The notes below the pieces were generated by a model. It had not been told where the DNA came from, did no database searches, and worked only from the letters and a program-made list of their open reading frames with translations. A stretch of 40,501 nucleotides of DNA from contig JAFQMP010000023.1 of assembly GCA_017396225.1 (NCBI GenBank), forward strand, positions 1-40,501, read 5' to 3'. Below are positions 26,225 to 35,068 of the stretch, one piece after another; position 1 is the stretch's first letter, and each line of letters opens with the position of its first letter. The translations under genes and the position numbers were made by a program. Source of the DNA: Clostridia bacterium. GTDB taxonomy: Bacteria; Bacillota; Clostridia; Oscillospirales; CAG-272.

Positions 26225-27760
26225 ATGAAGCTTTTACACACCAAAAAGTTCCGTCACGGCAGCCTTTCCCTCGCATTGACCGTCGTGATTATTGCCGCCG
26301 TGATTCTCATCAACGCCATTTTCACGGCGCTCACCGAAAAATACCTTTGGTATATTGATATGACCCCCGAGCCCCGCTTCACCCTCTCCGATGAGGCAAA
26401 GGGATTCCTCGACCAGATGAATACCGATAAAGAGGTGCGCATCATTCTCTGCGATGAGCGCTACGCCTGGGAGGCTGACTCCCTGATGCTGGAGGTCTTC
26501 AAAACCGCCAAAGATATTGAAGGTCACTGCAAAAATGTCAAGGTAGAGTATGTGGATATTTACACCAACCCCTCTGCTGTCAATCCCTACCTCGAGAAAT
26601 CAGGCAAGGCAATCACCTCGCAGAGCGTGATTGTTGTCTGCGGCGATTCCTCCCGCGTTTACGACCTTGAAAACTTCTTTACCGTTGACCAGGACGGCTA
26701 CGTCATCGGCTACAACGGTGAGCAAACCATGGTATCGGGCATTCTCTCTGTTTCTCAGGTTAGCGCGCCCGTTGCCTGCCTTGTCACAAACCACGGCGAG
26801 AAGTACAGCGACTCCTTCGCGACCCTGCTTGCACAGATTGGCTTTGACGTGCAGCTCATCGACCTCTCTGCAAAGCCTCTGCCCGAAAACTGCCGTCTGT
26901 TGGTTATCTGTGACCCGCAGCGCGATTTTGAAGAAAAGAACAGCCTCACCGAGGTAACCGAAATCAGCAAAATTGAAAACTTCCTCTCAGAGAACAAATC
27001 GATGATGGTGCTCTTTGATAAGGACACGCCCAAGCTGCATAATCTTGAGCAATTCCTTGCCGAGTGGGGCATTGAAATTTCCCGCACCGATGACGGAGAA
27101 GACACCGCCACCTGGATTCAGGACCTGAAATCCTCACTCACGGTGAACGGCTATACCAACAAGGCGGAATACGCCCCCGGCGAGAACACCGGCACGGCAA
27201 TCACCAAGCCGCTGCGCCAGAGCTCCTCTTGGCCGACCGTCTGTTTCCCCAACACGACCGCGCTGCGCTTCGCCTCGGATTTCTCGCAAAAAACCTATGA
27301 GGATTTCACTGCCGCACGAAACAAAAGCGGCAACACCAACGTTTATAACGTCTTTGTTTCCTCCAAAACCGCCAAGGCATTTGCAAACGGTGAGGAGGTT
27401 GGAGAGGCAAGCGATGATAACCGCTACTCCTATATGATGCTCTCCTGCCGTTCCACACCGAACAGTGTAACAGGCAGCGTGGCACACGCCTTTATCCTGG
27501 CGACCGCCTCCACCGACTTTGTTTCCGACCTCGCACTCGGCGACCAGTACGGCAACCACTCGGTTCTTGCCTATGCATGCAACACCATGGGCAGCCTGGT
27601 CGTTCCCGTTACGCTTGATTGCAAATACTACGCAAGCATGGAGATTACCTCCATTACCGCCTCCGCCGCCAATCAATACACCATTATCCTCACCGTAGTG
27701 CCTGCCTCGATTGTCTTTATTGCCGGCATCTATGTTATGATAAGGAGAAAGCACGCATGA
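26225..27760 (+). CDS. GldG-like ABC transporter auxiliary protein
   Basis: A 511-residue protein with one N-terminal span (about 14-36), a large exterior domain and a C-terminal span (about 480-503) ending in RRKHA. The segment RFTLSDEAKGFLDQMNTDKEVRI is typical of GldG-like/IFT52-like ABC auxiliary domains. The thioredoxin-like and later Rossmann-like regions (VACLVTNHGEKYSDSF, LLVICDPQRDF) also match. AAGGAGG is ideally placed. Gliding-motility GldG itself is from Bacteroidota; here no other gliding gene is present, so the name is by homology only. Its ATG-TGA overlap with the next gene shows tight coupling. Confidence 0.85.
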   Translation: MKLLHTKKFRHGSLSLALTVVIIAAVILINAIFTALTEKYLWYIDMTPEPRFTLSDEAKGFLDQMNTDKEVRIILCDERYAWEADSLMLEVFKTAKDIEGHCKNVKVEYVDIYTNPSAVNPYLEKSGKAITSQSVIVVCGDSSRVYDLENFFTVDQDGYVIGYNGEQTMVSGILSVSQVSAPVACLVTNHGEKYSDSFATLLAQIGFDVQLIDLSAKPLPENCRLLVICDPQRDFEEKNSLTEVTEISKIENFLSENKSMMVLFDKDTPKLHNLEQFLAEWGIEISRTDDGEDTATWIQDLKSSLTVNGYTNKAEYAPGENTGTAITKPLRQSSSWPTVCFPNTTALRFASDFSQKTYEDFTAARNKSGNTNVYNVFVSSKTAKAFANGEEVGEASDDNRYSYMMLSCRSTPNSVTGSVAHAFILATASTDFVSDLALGDQYGNHSVLAYACNTMGSLVVPVTLDCKYYASMEITSITASAANQYTIILTVVPASIVFIAGIYVMIRRKHA

Positions 27761-29874
27761 ACGCACCCATAAAAAACACGTCGATTCTGCGTGCCAAAAC
27801 AGCACTCGGGAAAAAGCGCCGCGCGCTGCTCATTTCCCTGATAATCGTGCTGTTGCTCGGCGTTGCACTTGGACTGACCCTCTTTTTCACGTCACGTACA
27901 CCCTTTTATGACCCGACCGACGGCACCAAATACATTGTTGCCAAGAAGGACGGCGTGTACGTGCTGAAAACAAAGAAGGGAGACCTCGTCACCGACAGAA
28001 CCGCAGAGGGCAACTATATCACCGAGGCGGGCACGCTGGTTTATGTCAACGAAAAGGACGGCACCTTCAGCACGGTTGCTGCCGTTCTGAAGGAGAGCCA
28101 GGGCGAGGACTATCAGTTTGACGGCCTCAGCCTCAGCTATGAGCTGCTCCTTTACCCGTACGCCGAGCGCGCAAATATTTCCTCTATCACCGTTGTCAAT
28201 GGAAACGGCAGCTTTGCTTTTGTGGCAAAGAACGTGAGAAACGAGGAAACCAAGGAGGACGAGCGCCACTTTTTGATTGAGGAGCGCGCCGACCTTTCGG
28301 TGGACCAGTCGATTCTGTTTGCCAACCTCGTAACCATTACGGGTAAGGCACGCACGATGCTCCGCCTGGACACAAACAAGGTAAAAGAAAAAACCTATGC
28401 CGAATACGGTCTGCCCGAAAACACTGCCGACGCAACCACCTATTTTGAAATCCAGGTCGACCACGACAAGAACGAAAGCACCCCCGACATCACGCACAAG
28501 GTCATCATCGGTGACCAGGTACCCTCCCGTGACGGTTATTTTGTCCGTTATGAGGGACGCGAATCGGTATACGTGCTCAAGGAAATCGGCCAGAGCGATT
28601 ACAGCCGCACCATTAAGGAAACGCTGCTTGGCAAGGTAGAGGACTATGTCACCGCACCCACGGCAAGCCCAAATATGACCTCGGAAAACTACTATGACGT
28701 CACCGATTTCAAGATTTTTGACGGTGCTGCAACCGAACCCCGCGTGCACTTCTCCTACCGCGGCTCGATTGATATGCGTCAGGACACCTATTACGCCACC
28801 ATTCCTTACGAAGCGAAGGGCGAGCTTGCAGCCTACGCCATTGACGATAACCGCGTGGACGAGGCACTGCGCACCCTCTATACCTGGGCCCCCGATTCTG
28901 TGGTAAAGCTGGGCACGGCTGCCAATATGGGCGATAATCTGGACGAATGGTTAAAGGAATTCAAATTGAATAAAGGTGCCTATGCCTACCGCCTCTCCTT
29001 TGTCCTGAATATCAGCCGCACCTATAACGAAAAATCAGGCGAAGATGAAATTGACGAAAAGGACCAGGAGCGTCACGAAATTTTTGTCAGCCCCAAGCAG
29101 CAGGACAAGGACGGCAATTATTTCTACTACGTCTACAACCTCTGCTTGCTTTACGATGCGGAAAAGGGCGCCTTCGAAAAACCTGCCGACGGCTACAATA
29201 TGGTCGTCCGCATGGACCCCGCGCAGCTCAGCTTCCTTTTCTACAACAAGGGAGACTGGACCACGCCCAATCTCTTTACGGGCAGTATCTCCTATATCAC
29301 CGAGGTTGGCATTCAGATTGCCCCCGGCTTTGTCGCAAAGCACCCCGGCGGCTACAAGGAGACCTTCTATCTTGACAACTCCGAAACCCTCAAGGACCTT
29401 TCCGAAAGCCACGACTCCACCACGCTGCTGACCACCGACAAGCTGATTGTACGCGACAGCCGTGCAAAGGCGCTTAACACCATGCAATTCAAGTATTTCT
29501 ACAAGTCCCTGCTGGCTACCCACACCGCGGGCTATGCCTCTCTCTCCGACGCGCAAAAGCAAGCCTTTATTGCATCGGGCAAGGACGGTGCTGCGCTCTC
29601 AATTACCGTGAAATTTGCATTGCGTAAATGGGACGAAGCAGTCAGACAGTATGTGCTGACGGGTGAGACCTTCTCCTACACCTATTGCTTCTATGAGGAC
29701 CCTGCCAACGCGCGTCAATTCTTTACAACCATTACACTGGTGAAGGGTAACGAGACAACAACGGTAGGCGATTTCTATACCATTTCCACCCGTGTGAAAA
29801 AGGTAATGAATGACGCAATGAAGCTTTACGACACCCCCGAAACAAACCCCATTGATGCCGATGCATTGAATTAA
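27757..29874 (+). CDS. DUF4340 membrane-anchored exterior protein
   Basis: A 705-residue protein with a basic cytoplasmic start (KTALGKKRRALL), one span (about 24-46) and a large beta-rich exterior. The N-terminal exterior region resembles DUF4340 (YIVAKKDGVYVLKTKKG, then a TYAEYGL motif and VIIGDQVPSRDGYFVRY), probably repeated in degenerate form. The ATG at 27757 overlaps the previous stop as ATGA. DUF4340 genes usually follow GldG-like genes, which implies a complex with the transporter. The cargo is not known. It is the last gene before a strong terminator. Confidence 0.82.
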   Translation: MNAPIKNTSILRAKTALGKKRRALLISLIIVLLLGVALGLTLFFTSRTPFYDPTDGTKYIVAKKDGVYVLKTKKGDLVTDRTAEGNYITEAGTLVYVNEKDGTFSTVAAVLKESQGEDYQFDGLSLSYELLLYPYAERANISSITVVNGNGSFAFVAKNVRNEETKEDERHFLIEERADLSVDQSILFANLVTITGKARTMLRLDTNKVKEKTYAEYGLPENTADATTYFEIQVDHDKNESTPDITHKVIIGDQVPSRDGYFVRYEGRESVYVLKEIGQSDYSRTIKETLLGKVEDYVTAPTASPNMTSENYYDVTDFKIFDGAATEPRVHFSYRGSIDMRQDTYYATIPYEAKGELAAYAIDDNRVDEALRTLYTWAPDSVVKLGTAANMGDNLDEWLKEFKLNKGAYAYRLSFVLNISRTYNEKSGEDEIDEKDQERHEIFVSPKQQDKDGNYFYYVYNLCLLYDAEKGAFEKPADGYNMVVRMDPAQLSFLFYNKGDWTTPNLFTGSISYITEVGIQIAPGFVAKHPGGYKETFYLDNSETLKDLSESHDSTTLLTTDKLIVRDSRAKALNTMQFKYFYKSLLATHTAGYASLSDAQKQAFIASGKDGAALSITVKFALRKWDEAVRQYVLTGETFSYTYCFYEDPANARQFFTTITLVKGNETTTVGDFYTISTRVKKVMNDAMKLYDTPETNPIDADALN

Positions 29875-29875
29875 A

Positions 29876-29926
29876 AAAAGAAAACCGCTTTACTTATCCT
29901 TACGGATAAAATAAAGCGGTTTTTCT
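29876..29926 (+). terminator. Terminator of the ABC operon
   Basis: Long nested hairpin: outer stem AAAACCGCTTTA / TAAAGCGGTTTT, inner TTATCC/GGATAA, then TTCTATT. On the minus strand it also follows the methionine synthase gene, but the metH stop is about 45 bases away. Confidence 0.88.
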
Positions 29927-29972
29927 ATTCCATTATGCATTTGTGCGTTGCTCTGCGGCAAACACATCTGCC

Positions 29973-32366
29973 TTACATGACGCTTTCGGCGTAGCGCACC
30001 GCCGCCATTGCATCACAAGCATAGTAATCTGCGCCTATCATCTGCGCATATTCAGCGGTCAGGACCGCGCCGCCCACCATCACGCGGCACCACGGTGCTT
30101 TTTCGCGGAGCAGCGAGATTGTTTTTTCCATGGCAGGCACGGTTGTCGTCATCAATGCGCTGAGCGCAACCAACGGTGCGCGCAGAGATACTGCGCATTC
30201 TGCAATTGCCTCGGGTGATACGTCGCGCCCAAGGTCATGCACGTCAAATCCGTAATTCTGCAGCAACAGCTTGACAATATTTTTACCGATATCGTGGATA
30301 TCCCCCGCAACGGTAGCGAGAACAACACTGCCGCGTGTGGCACCCGTTCCTTCACCGAGGGCTTGCTTGATGCGCTCAAAAGCAGCCTTGGCGGCCTCAG
30401 CACTCATCAAAAGCTGGGGCAGATACACGCTCCCCTTTTCAAAGCCAACACCGACGGCGTTCAATGCGGGAATCACCTCATTTTCCACAACCGCAAGCGG
30501 CGGCATGACGTGTAGCAGCTCATCGGCAGCGCGCGCTGCGCGGGCTACCAAGCCCTTGGCAATTGCAGATTGCAACGGGCCTTGAAAAGAGGTTTCCACC
30601 GCTGCTACATGGGTGTTTTTCACACCCGTATCGGCAGATTCGGTCGGCAAAGCCGTTGCAAAGCCGATATATGCGGCGCAGCTCTTATCAAGACCTGCCA
30701 GCGCACGGTAGGCGTGATAGGTTTTCATCATCGGGGTGGAATAGGGATTCATAATCGCTGCCGACAATCCGCGACCAAGGGCAAGCGCAAAGAAGGTGCT
30801 TGTCACCGTATCACGCATCGGCAAACCGAAGGAAACATTGGAAACGCCGAGCGAGGTATGCACACAAAGCTCCTGTCTGATGCTTGCCACCGCCGCAAGA
30901 GTTTCACGCGCGGCATTATCATCGGCGCTGATTGTCAGCGCCAGCGGGTCAATCACAATATCCTTTTTGGAAATCCCGTATTTTGCAGCCTCTGCAATAA
31001 TGCGTTTCGCAATCTCCACACGTGCGGCAGCCGTCGCGGGAATGCCGTTCTCATCAAGTGTCAATGCCACCACAACTCCGCCGTATTTTTTGACAAGCGG
31101 AAAAATGGCAGCCATACTTTCCGCCTTGCCGTTGACCGAATTAATCATCGCTTTACCGTTATAACGGCGAAGTGCTTGCTCCATTGCAACAGCATCAGCG
31201 GTATCAATCTGCAAGGGCAGCGCCGTCACTGCTTGCAAGGTGCTGACAGTGCGCATAAGCATGGCAGGCTCATCAATATCGGGCAAGCCGACGTTGACAT
31301 CAAGAATCTGTGCGCCCTGCTCCTCCTGCCCCAAGGCTTCCGCAAGAATATAATCCATATCATTCGCGCGCAGTGCTTCCTTCAGGCGCTTTTTGCCCGT
31401 GGGATTGATGCGCTCGCCAATCAGAATGGGCGCATTGGCAAAGTTGACTGCGTGTGTGTAAGATGATACGCAGGTAATGCCCTTGTCAGTAACAGGCAGT
31501 GGCTTCTTACCCTGTAAAGCAGCTGCAAGCGCCGCAATATACGCAGGAGTTGTGCCGCAGCAGCCTCCCACGGCGCGCACGCCGAGAGAAACCAATCTTG
31601 CCACCTCGCAGGCAAATGCATCGGGAGCAATATCGTATACCGTCTTGCTCTCTTTTACCTGCGGCAGCCCTGCGTTGGGCTTCAGAATGACAGGAACAGA
31701 GGCAAGAGAGAGGAACTGCTCTACCACGGGTGCGAGTGCGGTGGGCCCAAGCGAGCAGTTGACACCAATCGCATCGGCACCAAGTCCCTCAAAAAGCGCC
31801 ACAACCGCGGCAGGGTCAGCACCCGTCATCAGCTTGCCGTCGGCACCGAAGGCACAGGAGGCAAACACAGGCAGCGTGCTTTGCTCCTTGGCGGCAAGCA
31901 GTGCCGCCTTTGCCTCGTAGGTATCATTCATGGTTTCAATAAAAATCAAATCCGCGCCGTATTTCACACCAAGCGCAACCGTTTGGGCATAGATATTGAC
32001 AGCGTCCTCAAAATCAAGGTCACCCAAAGGGGCGAGAAGCTTGCCTGTGGGACCGATATCAAGCGCCACAAAGTGCTCACCCTCAAGCCCCTCAGCCGCC
32101 CTTCTGGCGCAGGCAATCGCCGCCGCCACAATTTCCTCCAGGCGCTCCTTTGTATATTTTAACACATTCGCGCCAAAGGTGTTGGCACAAACAACCCTGC
32201 TACCCGCCTCAAAATAAGCGCGATGAACGGCGATGACGTCATCGGGGTGTGTGAGGCACCACTCCTCAGGCAGCTCTCCCACCCCAAGGCCGCGCGCCTG
32301 CAGCAGTGTGCCCATGCCGCCGTCGAGCAGCAGAATATTATCCTTAAAAAAATCCAAAACAGTCAT
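29973..32366 (-). CDS. metH: Cobalamin-dependent methionine synthase, lacking the activation domain
   Basis: A 797-residue cytosolic enzyme methylating homocysteine from 5-methyl-THF through cobalamin. The homocysteine domain (about 1-295) shows LLDGGMGTLLQ and the zinc cysteines C204 (GVNCSLGP), C269 and C270 (GGCCGTTP). The pterin domain starts at ILIGERINPTGKKRLKEAL (about 315-570). The cap and cobalamin domains follow, with the Co-ligand H691 in GDIHDIGKN. E. coli MetH (1227 residues) has a further AdoMet-binding activation domain; here it is a separate protein. The start at 32366 has AAAAAGGAG upstream and overlaps the previous stop by ATGA; the longer frame start at 32534 is dropped. 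Confidence 0.95.
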   Translation of the reverse strand: MTVLDFFKDNILLLDGGMGTLLQARGLGVGELPEEWCLTHPDDVIAVHRAYFEAGSRVVCANTFGANVLKYTKERLEEIVAAAIACARRAAEGLEGEHFVALDIGPTGKLLAPLGDLDFEDAVNIYAQTVALGVKYGADLIFIETMNDTYEAKAALLAAKEQSTLPVFASCAFGADGKLMTGADPAAVVALFEGLGADAIGVNCSLGPTALAPVVEQFLSLASVPVILKPNAGLPQVKESKTVYDIAPDAFACEVARLVSLGVRAVGGCCGTTPAYIAALAAALQGKKPLPVTDKGITCVSSYTHAVNFANAPILIGERINPTGKKRLKEALRANDMDYILAEALGQEEQGAQILDVNVGLPDIDEPAMLMRTVSTLQAVTALPLQIDTADAVAMEQALRRYNGKAMINSVNGKAESMAAIFPLVKKYGGVVVALTLDENGIPATAAARVEIAKRIIAEAAKYGISKKDIVIDPLALTISADDNAARETLAAVASIRQELCVHTSLGVSNVSFGLPMRDTVTSTFFALALGRGLSAAIMNPYSTPMMKTYHAYRALAGLDKSCAAYIGFATALPTESADTGVKNTHVAAVETSFQGPLQSAIAKGLVARAARAADELLHVMPPLAVVENEVIPALNAVGVGFEKGSVYLPQLLMSAEAAKAAFERIKQALGEGTGATRGSVVLATVAGDIHDIGKNIVKLLLQNYGFDVHDLGRDVSPEAIAECAVSLRAPLVALSALMTTTVPAMEKTISLLREKAPWCRVMVGGAVLTAEYAQMIGADYYACDAMAAVRYAESVM

Positions 32367-32965
32367 ACTTGCTCCTTTTTGATGCCGACGATGGCAGTCA
32401 CGGACTTTGAGGGAACCATTAAAAGTGAATCGGTTGTTGATACACCAATTAATCTTGCGGGATTGAGTGCGCGAAAAATATCCCCCTGAACGGTGAGAGA
32501 TAAATCCCCATAACCGGGGCTGAAGCGCGGGCAAAGGGATATACCCTGCTCTGCCCGAAGCAGGTCAAGAAATGCATCGCAAAGCGCCTCTATACGCTCT
32601 GCACCAATTGCTTGATGCAAAAGCGCCTTGGTGGGCGCCACCCTGCCGTAGCGTGCAATCATACGGTCAGGCAGGGGGCCGACGGTTGCCACGAAGGTGA
32701 GTGCGCGGTCACAGCCCGAAAGACAACGAGCAAGGTCGGCAGAATCGACCTGCATATAGCCGAAATCAACACCCGTGTCGGTCATTTTCACCCCATGCTC
32801 CAAAAAGCACACACGATAGCAAAGACCGTGGGCCACCTCGGCAAGGCAGCTGTCAAGCAGCGCCGACAGACCGTCATCAGGCGTGCCGCGCATGCCCGCA
32901 TAACGCAAAATCTCCGAAAGATTCAGGGGCGGTGCCCCAAGCTCTCTGACAAAAACCCCCTGCAT
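32363..32965 (-). CDS. Methionine synthase activation-domain protein (stand-alone)
   Basis: A 200-residue protein resembling a vitamin B12-dependent methionine synthase activation domain, the part of MetH that rebinds AdoMet to re-methylate oxidised cobalamin. Recognisable parts are YRVCFLEHGVKMTDTGVDFG near the start, VATVGPLPD, the helix GAERIEALCDAFLDLL and ISLCPRFSPGYGDLSLTVQGDIFRALNPARLIGVSTTDSLLMVPSKSVTAIVGI, matching the R-x-SPGYGD and P-x-KSV features of activation domains. Its TGA-ATG overlap with metF and ATGA overlap with metH fit a coupled unit. It supplies in trans the domain missing from the next protein. Confidence 0.88.
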   Translation of the reverse strand: MQGVFVRELGAPPLNLSEILRYAGMRGTPDDGLSALLDSCLAEVAHGLCYRVCFLEHGVKMTDTGVDFGYMQVDSADLARCLSGCDRALTFVATVGPLPDRMIARYGRVAPTKALLHQAIGAERIEALCDAFLDLLRAEQGISLCPRFSPGYGDLSLTVQGDIFRALNPARLIGVSTTDSLLMVPSKSVTAIVGIKKEQV

Positions 32966-33834
32966 CAGCTGAGAATATCCGAAAGATTGGCGAGAATGGC
33001 GGCGGCGACGTCAGGCTTATTCATGGAATAAACATGTACATTTTTCACACCGTTTGCGAACAAATCAATAATCTGGTCGGTTGCATACGCGATACCTGCC
33101 TGCTTCATCGCGGCGGGCGTATCCCCGAACTTATCCACCAGTGCCTTAAAGCGCTGCGGCATGAGCGACCCTGACAGCTTGATTGCACGCGCCACCTGGT
33201 TGCCGTTGGTAATCGGCATCACACCCGGCACAACGGGTACTACAATGCCCGCCTCACGAATCTTATAGAGAAAATTATAGAACAGATTATTGTCAAAAAA
33301 CATCTGCGTGGTCAGGAAATCACACCCCGCATCCACCTTTTCCTTCAGATGCTTGATATCCTCACGCTGATTGATGCTTTCGGGGTGCACCTCGGGATAG
33401 CAGGCGCCACCGATGCAAAAGCCCTCACTTTTCAGCTCGCGCACAAGGTCGATGGCATAGCGATAGGGCCAGCTTGTGCGGTCTGCGCCCACCAACTCCT
33501 CGGGCAAATCGCCACGCAGCGCCATGACGTTTTCAATGCCCGCCGCGCGCATTTTGAGAATTTTTTCTCTGACCGTTTCGCGGGTAGAGGAAACGCAGGT
33601 CAGGTGTGCAAGCGTGGGAACGCCGTAGCGCTCCTTAATATTTTTCGCAATATCCAGCGTATAACGGCTTGTCCCACCGCCAGCGCCGTAGGTCACACTC
33701 ATAAACGCAGGGCGCAGTGCCGCAATCTCCTCGGTTGCTGTGCGCACGCTCTCAAAATTCATATCTGTTTTCGGCGGAAAGACCTCAAAGGAGAGCGACA
33801 GCCCCTCTCTCCCAAGCAATGCGGACAATTTCAT
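32965..33834 (-). CDS. metF: Methylenetetrahydrofolate reductase
   Basis: A 289-residue flavoprotein of the MetF family making 5-methyl-THF, the methyl donor for the downstream synthase. Family motifs are LSFEVFPPKT near the N-terminus with the general-base Glu, MSVTYGAGGGTSRYT, LAHLTCVSS, NVMALRGDLPEE and the flavin region CDFLTTQMFFDNNLFYNF. The length is typical for bacteria. The start at 33834 follows CGGAGG, and upstream in-frame sequence to 33948 crosses the promoter. It is first in metF-activator-metH. Confidence 0.95.
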   Translation of the reverse strand: MKLSALLGREGLSLSFEVFPPKTDMNFESVRTATEEIAALRPAFMSVTYGAGGGTSRYTLDIAKNIKERYGVPTLAHLTCVSSTRETVREKILKMRAAGIENVMALRGDLPEELVGADRTSWPYRYAIDLVRELKSEGFCIGGACYPEVHPESINQREDIKHLKEKVDAGCDFLTTQMFFDNNLFYNFLYKIREAGIVVPVVPGVMPITNGNQVARAIKLSGSLMPQRFKALVDKFGDTPAAMKQAGIAYATDQIIDLFANGVKNVHVYSMNKPDVAAAILANLSDILS

Positions 33835-33895
33835 AAAAAGCCTCCGTTTTAACCGACTAACCGCACGCAAAGCATTGCTACGGTCCATATTACTC

Positions 33896-33924
33896 ATTAT
33901 AGCACGCGTCAAAATTTTTTTCAA
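33896..33924 (-). promoter_or_regulatory. Promoter of the metF-metH operon
   Basis: On the minus strand TTGAAA (33919-33924) and TATAAT (33896-33901) with a 17-base spacer. The leader is only about 55 bases, too short for a SAM, T-box or cobalamin riboswitch. Confidence 0.8.
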
Positions 33925-34014
33925 GGAATACCACATAATTTGCCACAAAAAGCCATACGTTTCCCTACCTTACCGACCGAAATGCCGCCAAATATTGTTT
34001 TTTGCGTTTTTTTC

Positions 34015-34043
34015 TTGTATTTTTTTGTCGTATATGATAAAAT
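34015..34043 (+). promoter_or_regulatory. Promoter of the DegV-FakA operon
   Basis: TTGTAT (34015-34020) and TAAAAT (34038-34043) with 17 bases between, divergent from metF. The 5' leader is about 60 bases. Confidence 0.65.
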
Positions 34044-34111
34044 ATGATAGATTTAGTTCTCCAACACATAGATTTTACTGACTGCATACTCTCTTTTACA
34101 CGGAGGTTTTT

Positions 34112-35050
34112 ATGGAAAAGTTTATCATTCTGCCCGATGTTACCTGCGATCTCTCGCCCGAAATGCGGGCGCAATTCGGTCTTGTTGACTACGTGCGCGG
34201 CTGGGTGCACATCAACGACAAGCCCCTGCAGACCACACTTGACTGGGAAAACATCTCAAGAGAAGAATTTTACAAAACCTTGGCGGACAAGAAAAGCGCC
34301 GTCAGCTCAGCTGCTGCCAGCCCTGAGGAATATTATCAGATATTCCGCCGCTATATGGAGGAGGGCTATGACATCATCAGTATGTCTATTTCCTCTAAAA
34401 TCAGCGTAACCTTTAACACCGCCGCTGCCGCCGCCGCACGCGTGGCCGCAGAGTTCCCCGAGCGCCGCATTTACGCCTTTGATTCGCTGCGTATGTCGGG
34501 CTCCTTCGGTCTGCTTGTCGCCTATGCACTCGAGCTGCAAAAGGAAGGCAAGAGCTTTGACGAGGTTGTCGCCTGGCTTGAGGAAAACAAGCACCGTGTG
34601 CACCAGATGGGCCCGATTGATGACCTGACCTTTATCGCAAGACGCGGCAAAATTTCCAAGGGCAAGGCCTTTATGGGCAATCTGGTGGGGGTAAAGCCGA
34701 TGGGCGACTCCAACACCGATGGCTACGTCACCGTGCTTGCCAAGGTAAAGGGCATCAAAAAAGCGCTTGAGGCAACGGTGGCATACCTTGCGCGTATGGC
34801 AACCGACCTTGAAAACCAGTATATTTTTATCATGCACAGCGACAGAGAAAAGTACGCCCATGAGCTGAAGGCACTGCTTGCCGAGAAAATCACCTGCAAG
34901 GGTATTCTGATTGGTGATGTATTTAGCGGCTGCGGCACCAATATCGGTCCTGGTATGATCAGCACCTATTTCCTGGGCGCCCCCATTTCGGAGGACTGCG
35001 TCACCGAAAAGGAAATGCTGACCGAGATTGTCGCAGACCTTTCCAAATAA
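34112..35050 (+). CDS. DegV/FakB-like fatty-acid-binding protein
   Basis: A 312-residue EDD-fold protein. FakB proteins hold a fatty acid while FakA phosphorylates its carboxylate. Visible family parts are the N-terminal PDVTCDL, the oxyanion-type loop SMSISSKISVTF, the DSLRMSGS stretch, the segment FIARRGKISKGKAFMGNLVGVKPM and the C-terminal GTNIGPGM. Compared with FakB consensus, TSQPSP is replaced by SAAASP, and the carboxylate-contacting His of GTHxGPG is Asn (N277). GGAGG precedes the ATG. It starts a tight operon with fakA 18 bases downstream, which supports a real FakA partner despite the altered pocket. Confidence 0.86.
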   Translation: MEKFIILPDVTCDLSPEMRAQFGLVDYVRGWVHINDKPLQTTLDWENISREEFYKTLADKKSAVSSAAASPEEYYQIFRRYMEEGYDIISMSISSKISVTFNTAAAAAARVAAEFPERRIYAFDSLRMSGSFGLLVAYALELQKEGKSFDEVVAWLEENKHRVHQMGPIDDLTFIARRGKISKGKAFMGNLVGVKPMGDSNTDGYVTVLAKVKGIKKALEATVAYLARMATDLENQYIFIMHSDREKYAHELKALLAEKITCKGILIGDVFSGCGTNIGPGMISTYFLGAPISEDCVTEKEMLTEIVADLSK

Positions 35051-35068
35051 ACGATAAGGATAGAATCT

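Noticed and set aside
24352-29874. Gliding motility machinery
   Set aside because: Only ABC-type homologues of GldA/F/G occur; the core gliding and T9SS genes are absent and the organism is Firmicute-like.
33835-33895. SAM, T-box or cobalamin riboswitch before metF
   Set aside because: About 55 bases of leader remain after the TATAAT box, with no terminator stem or B12-box-like element.
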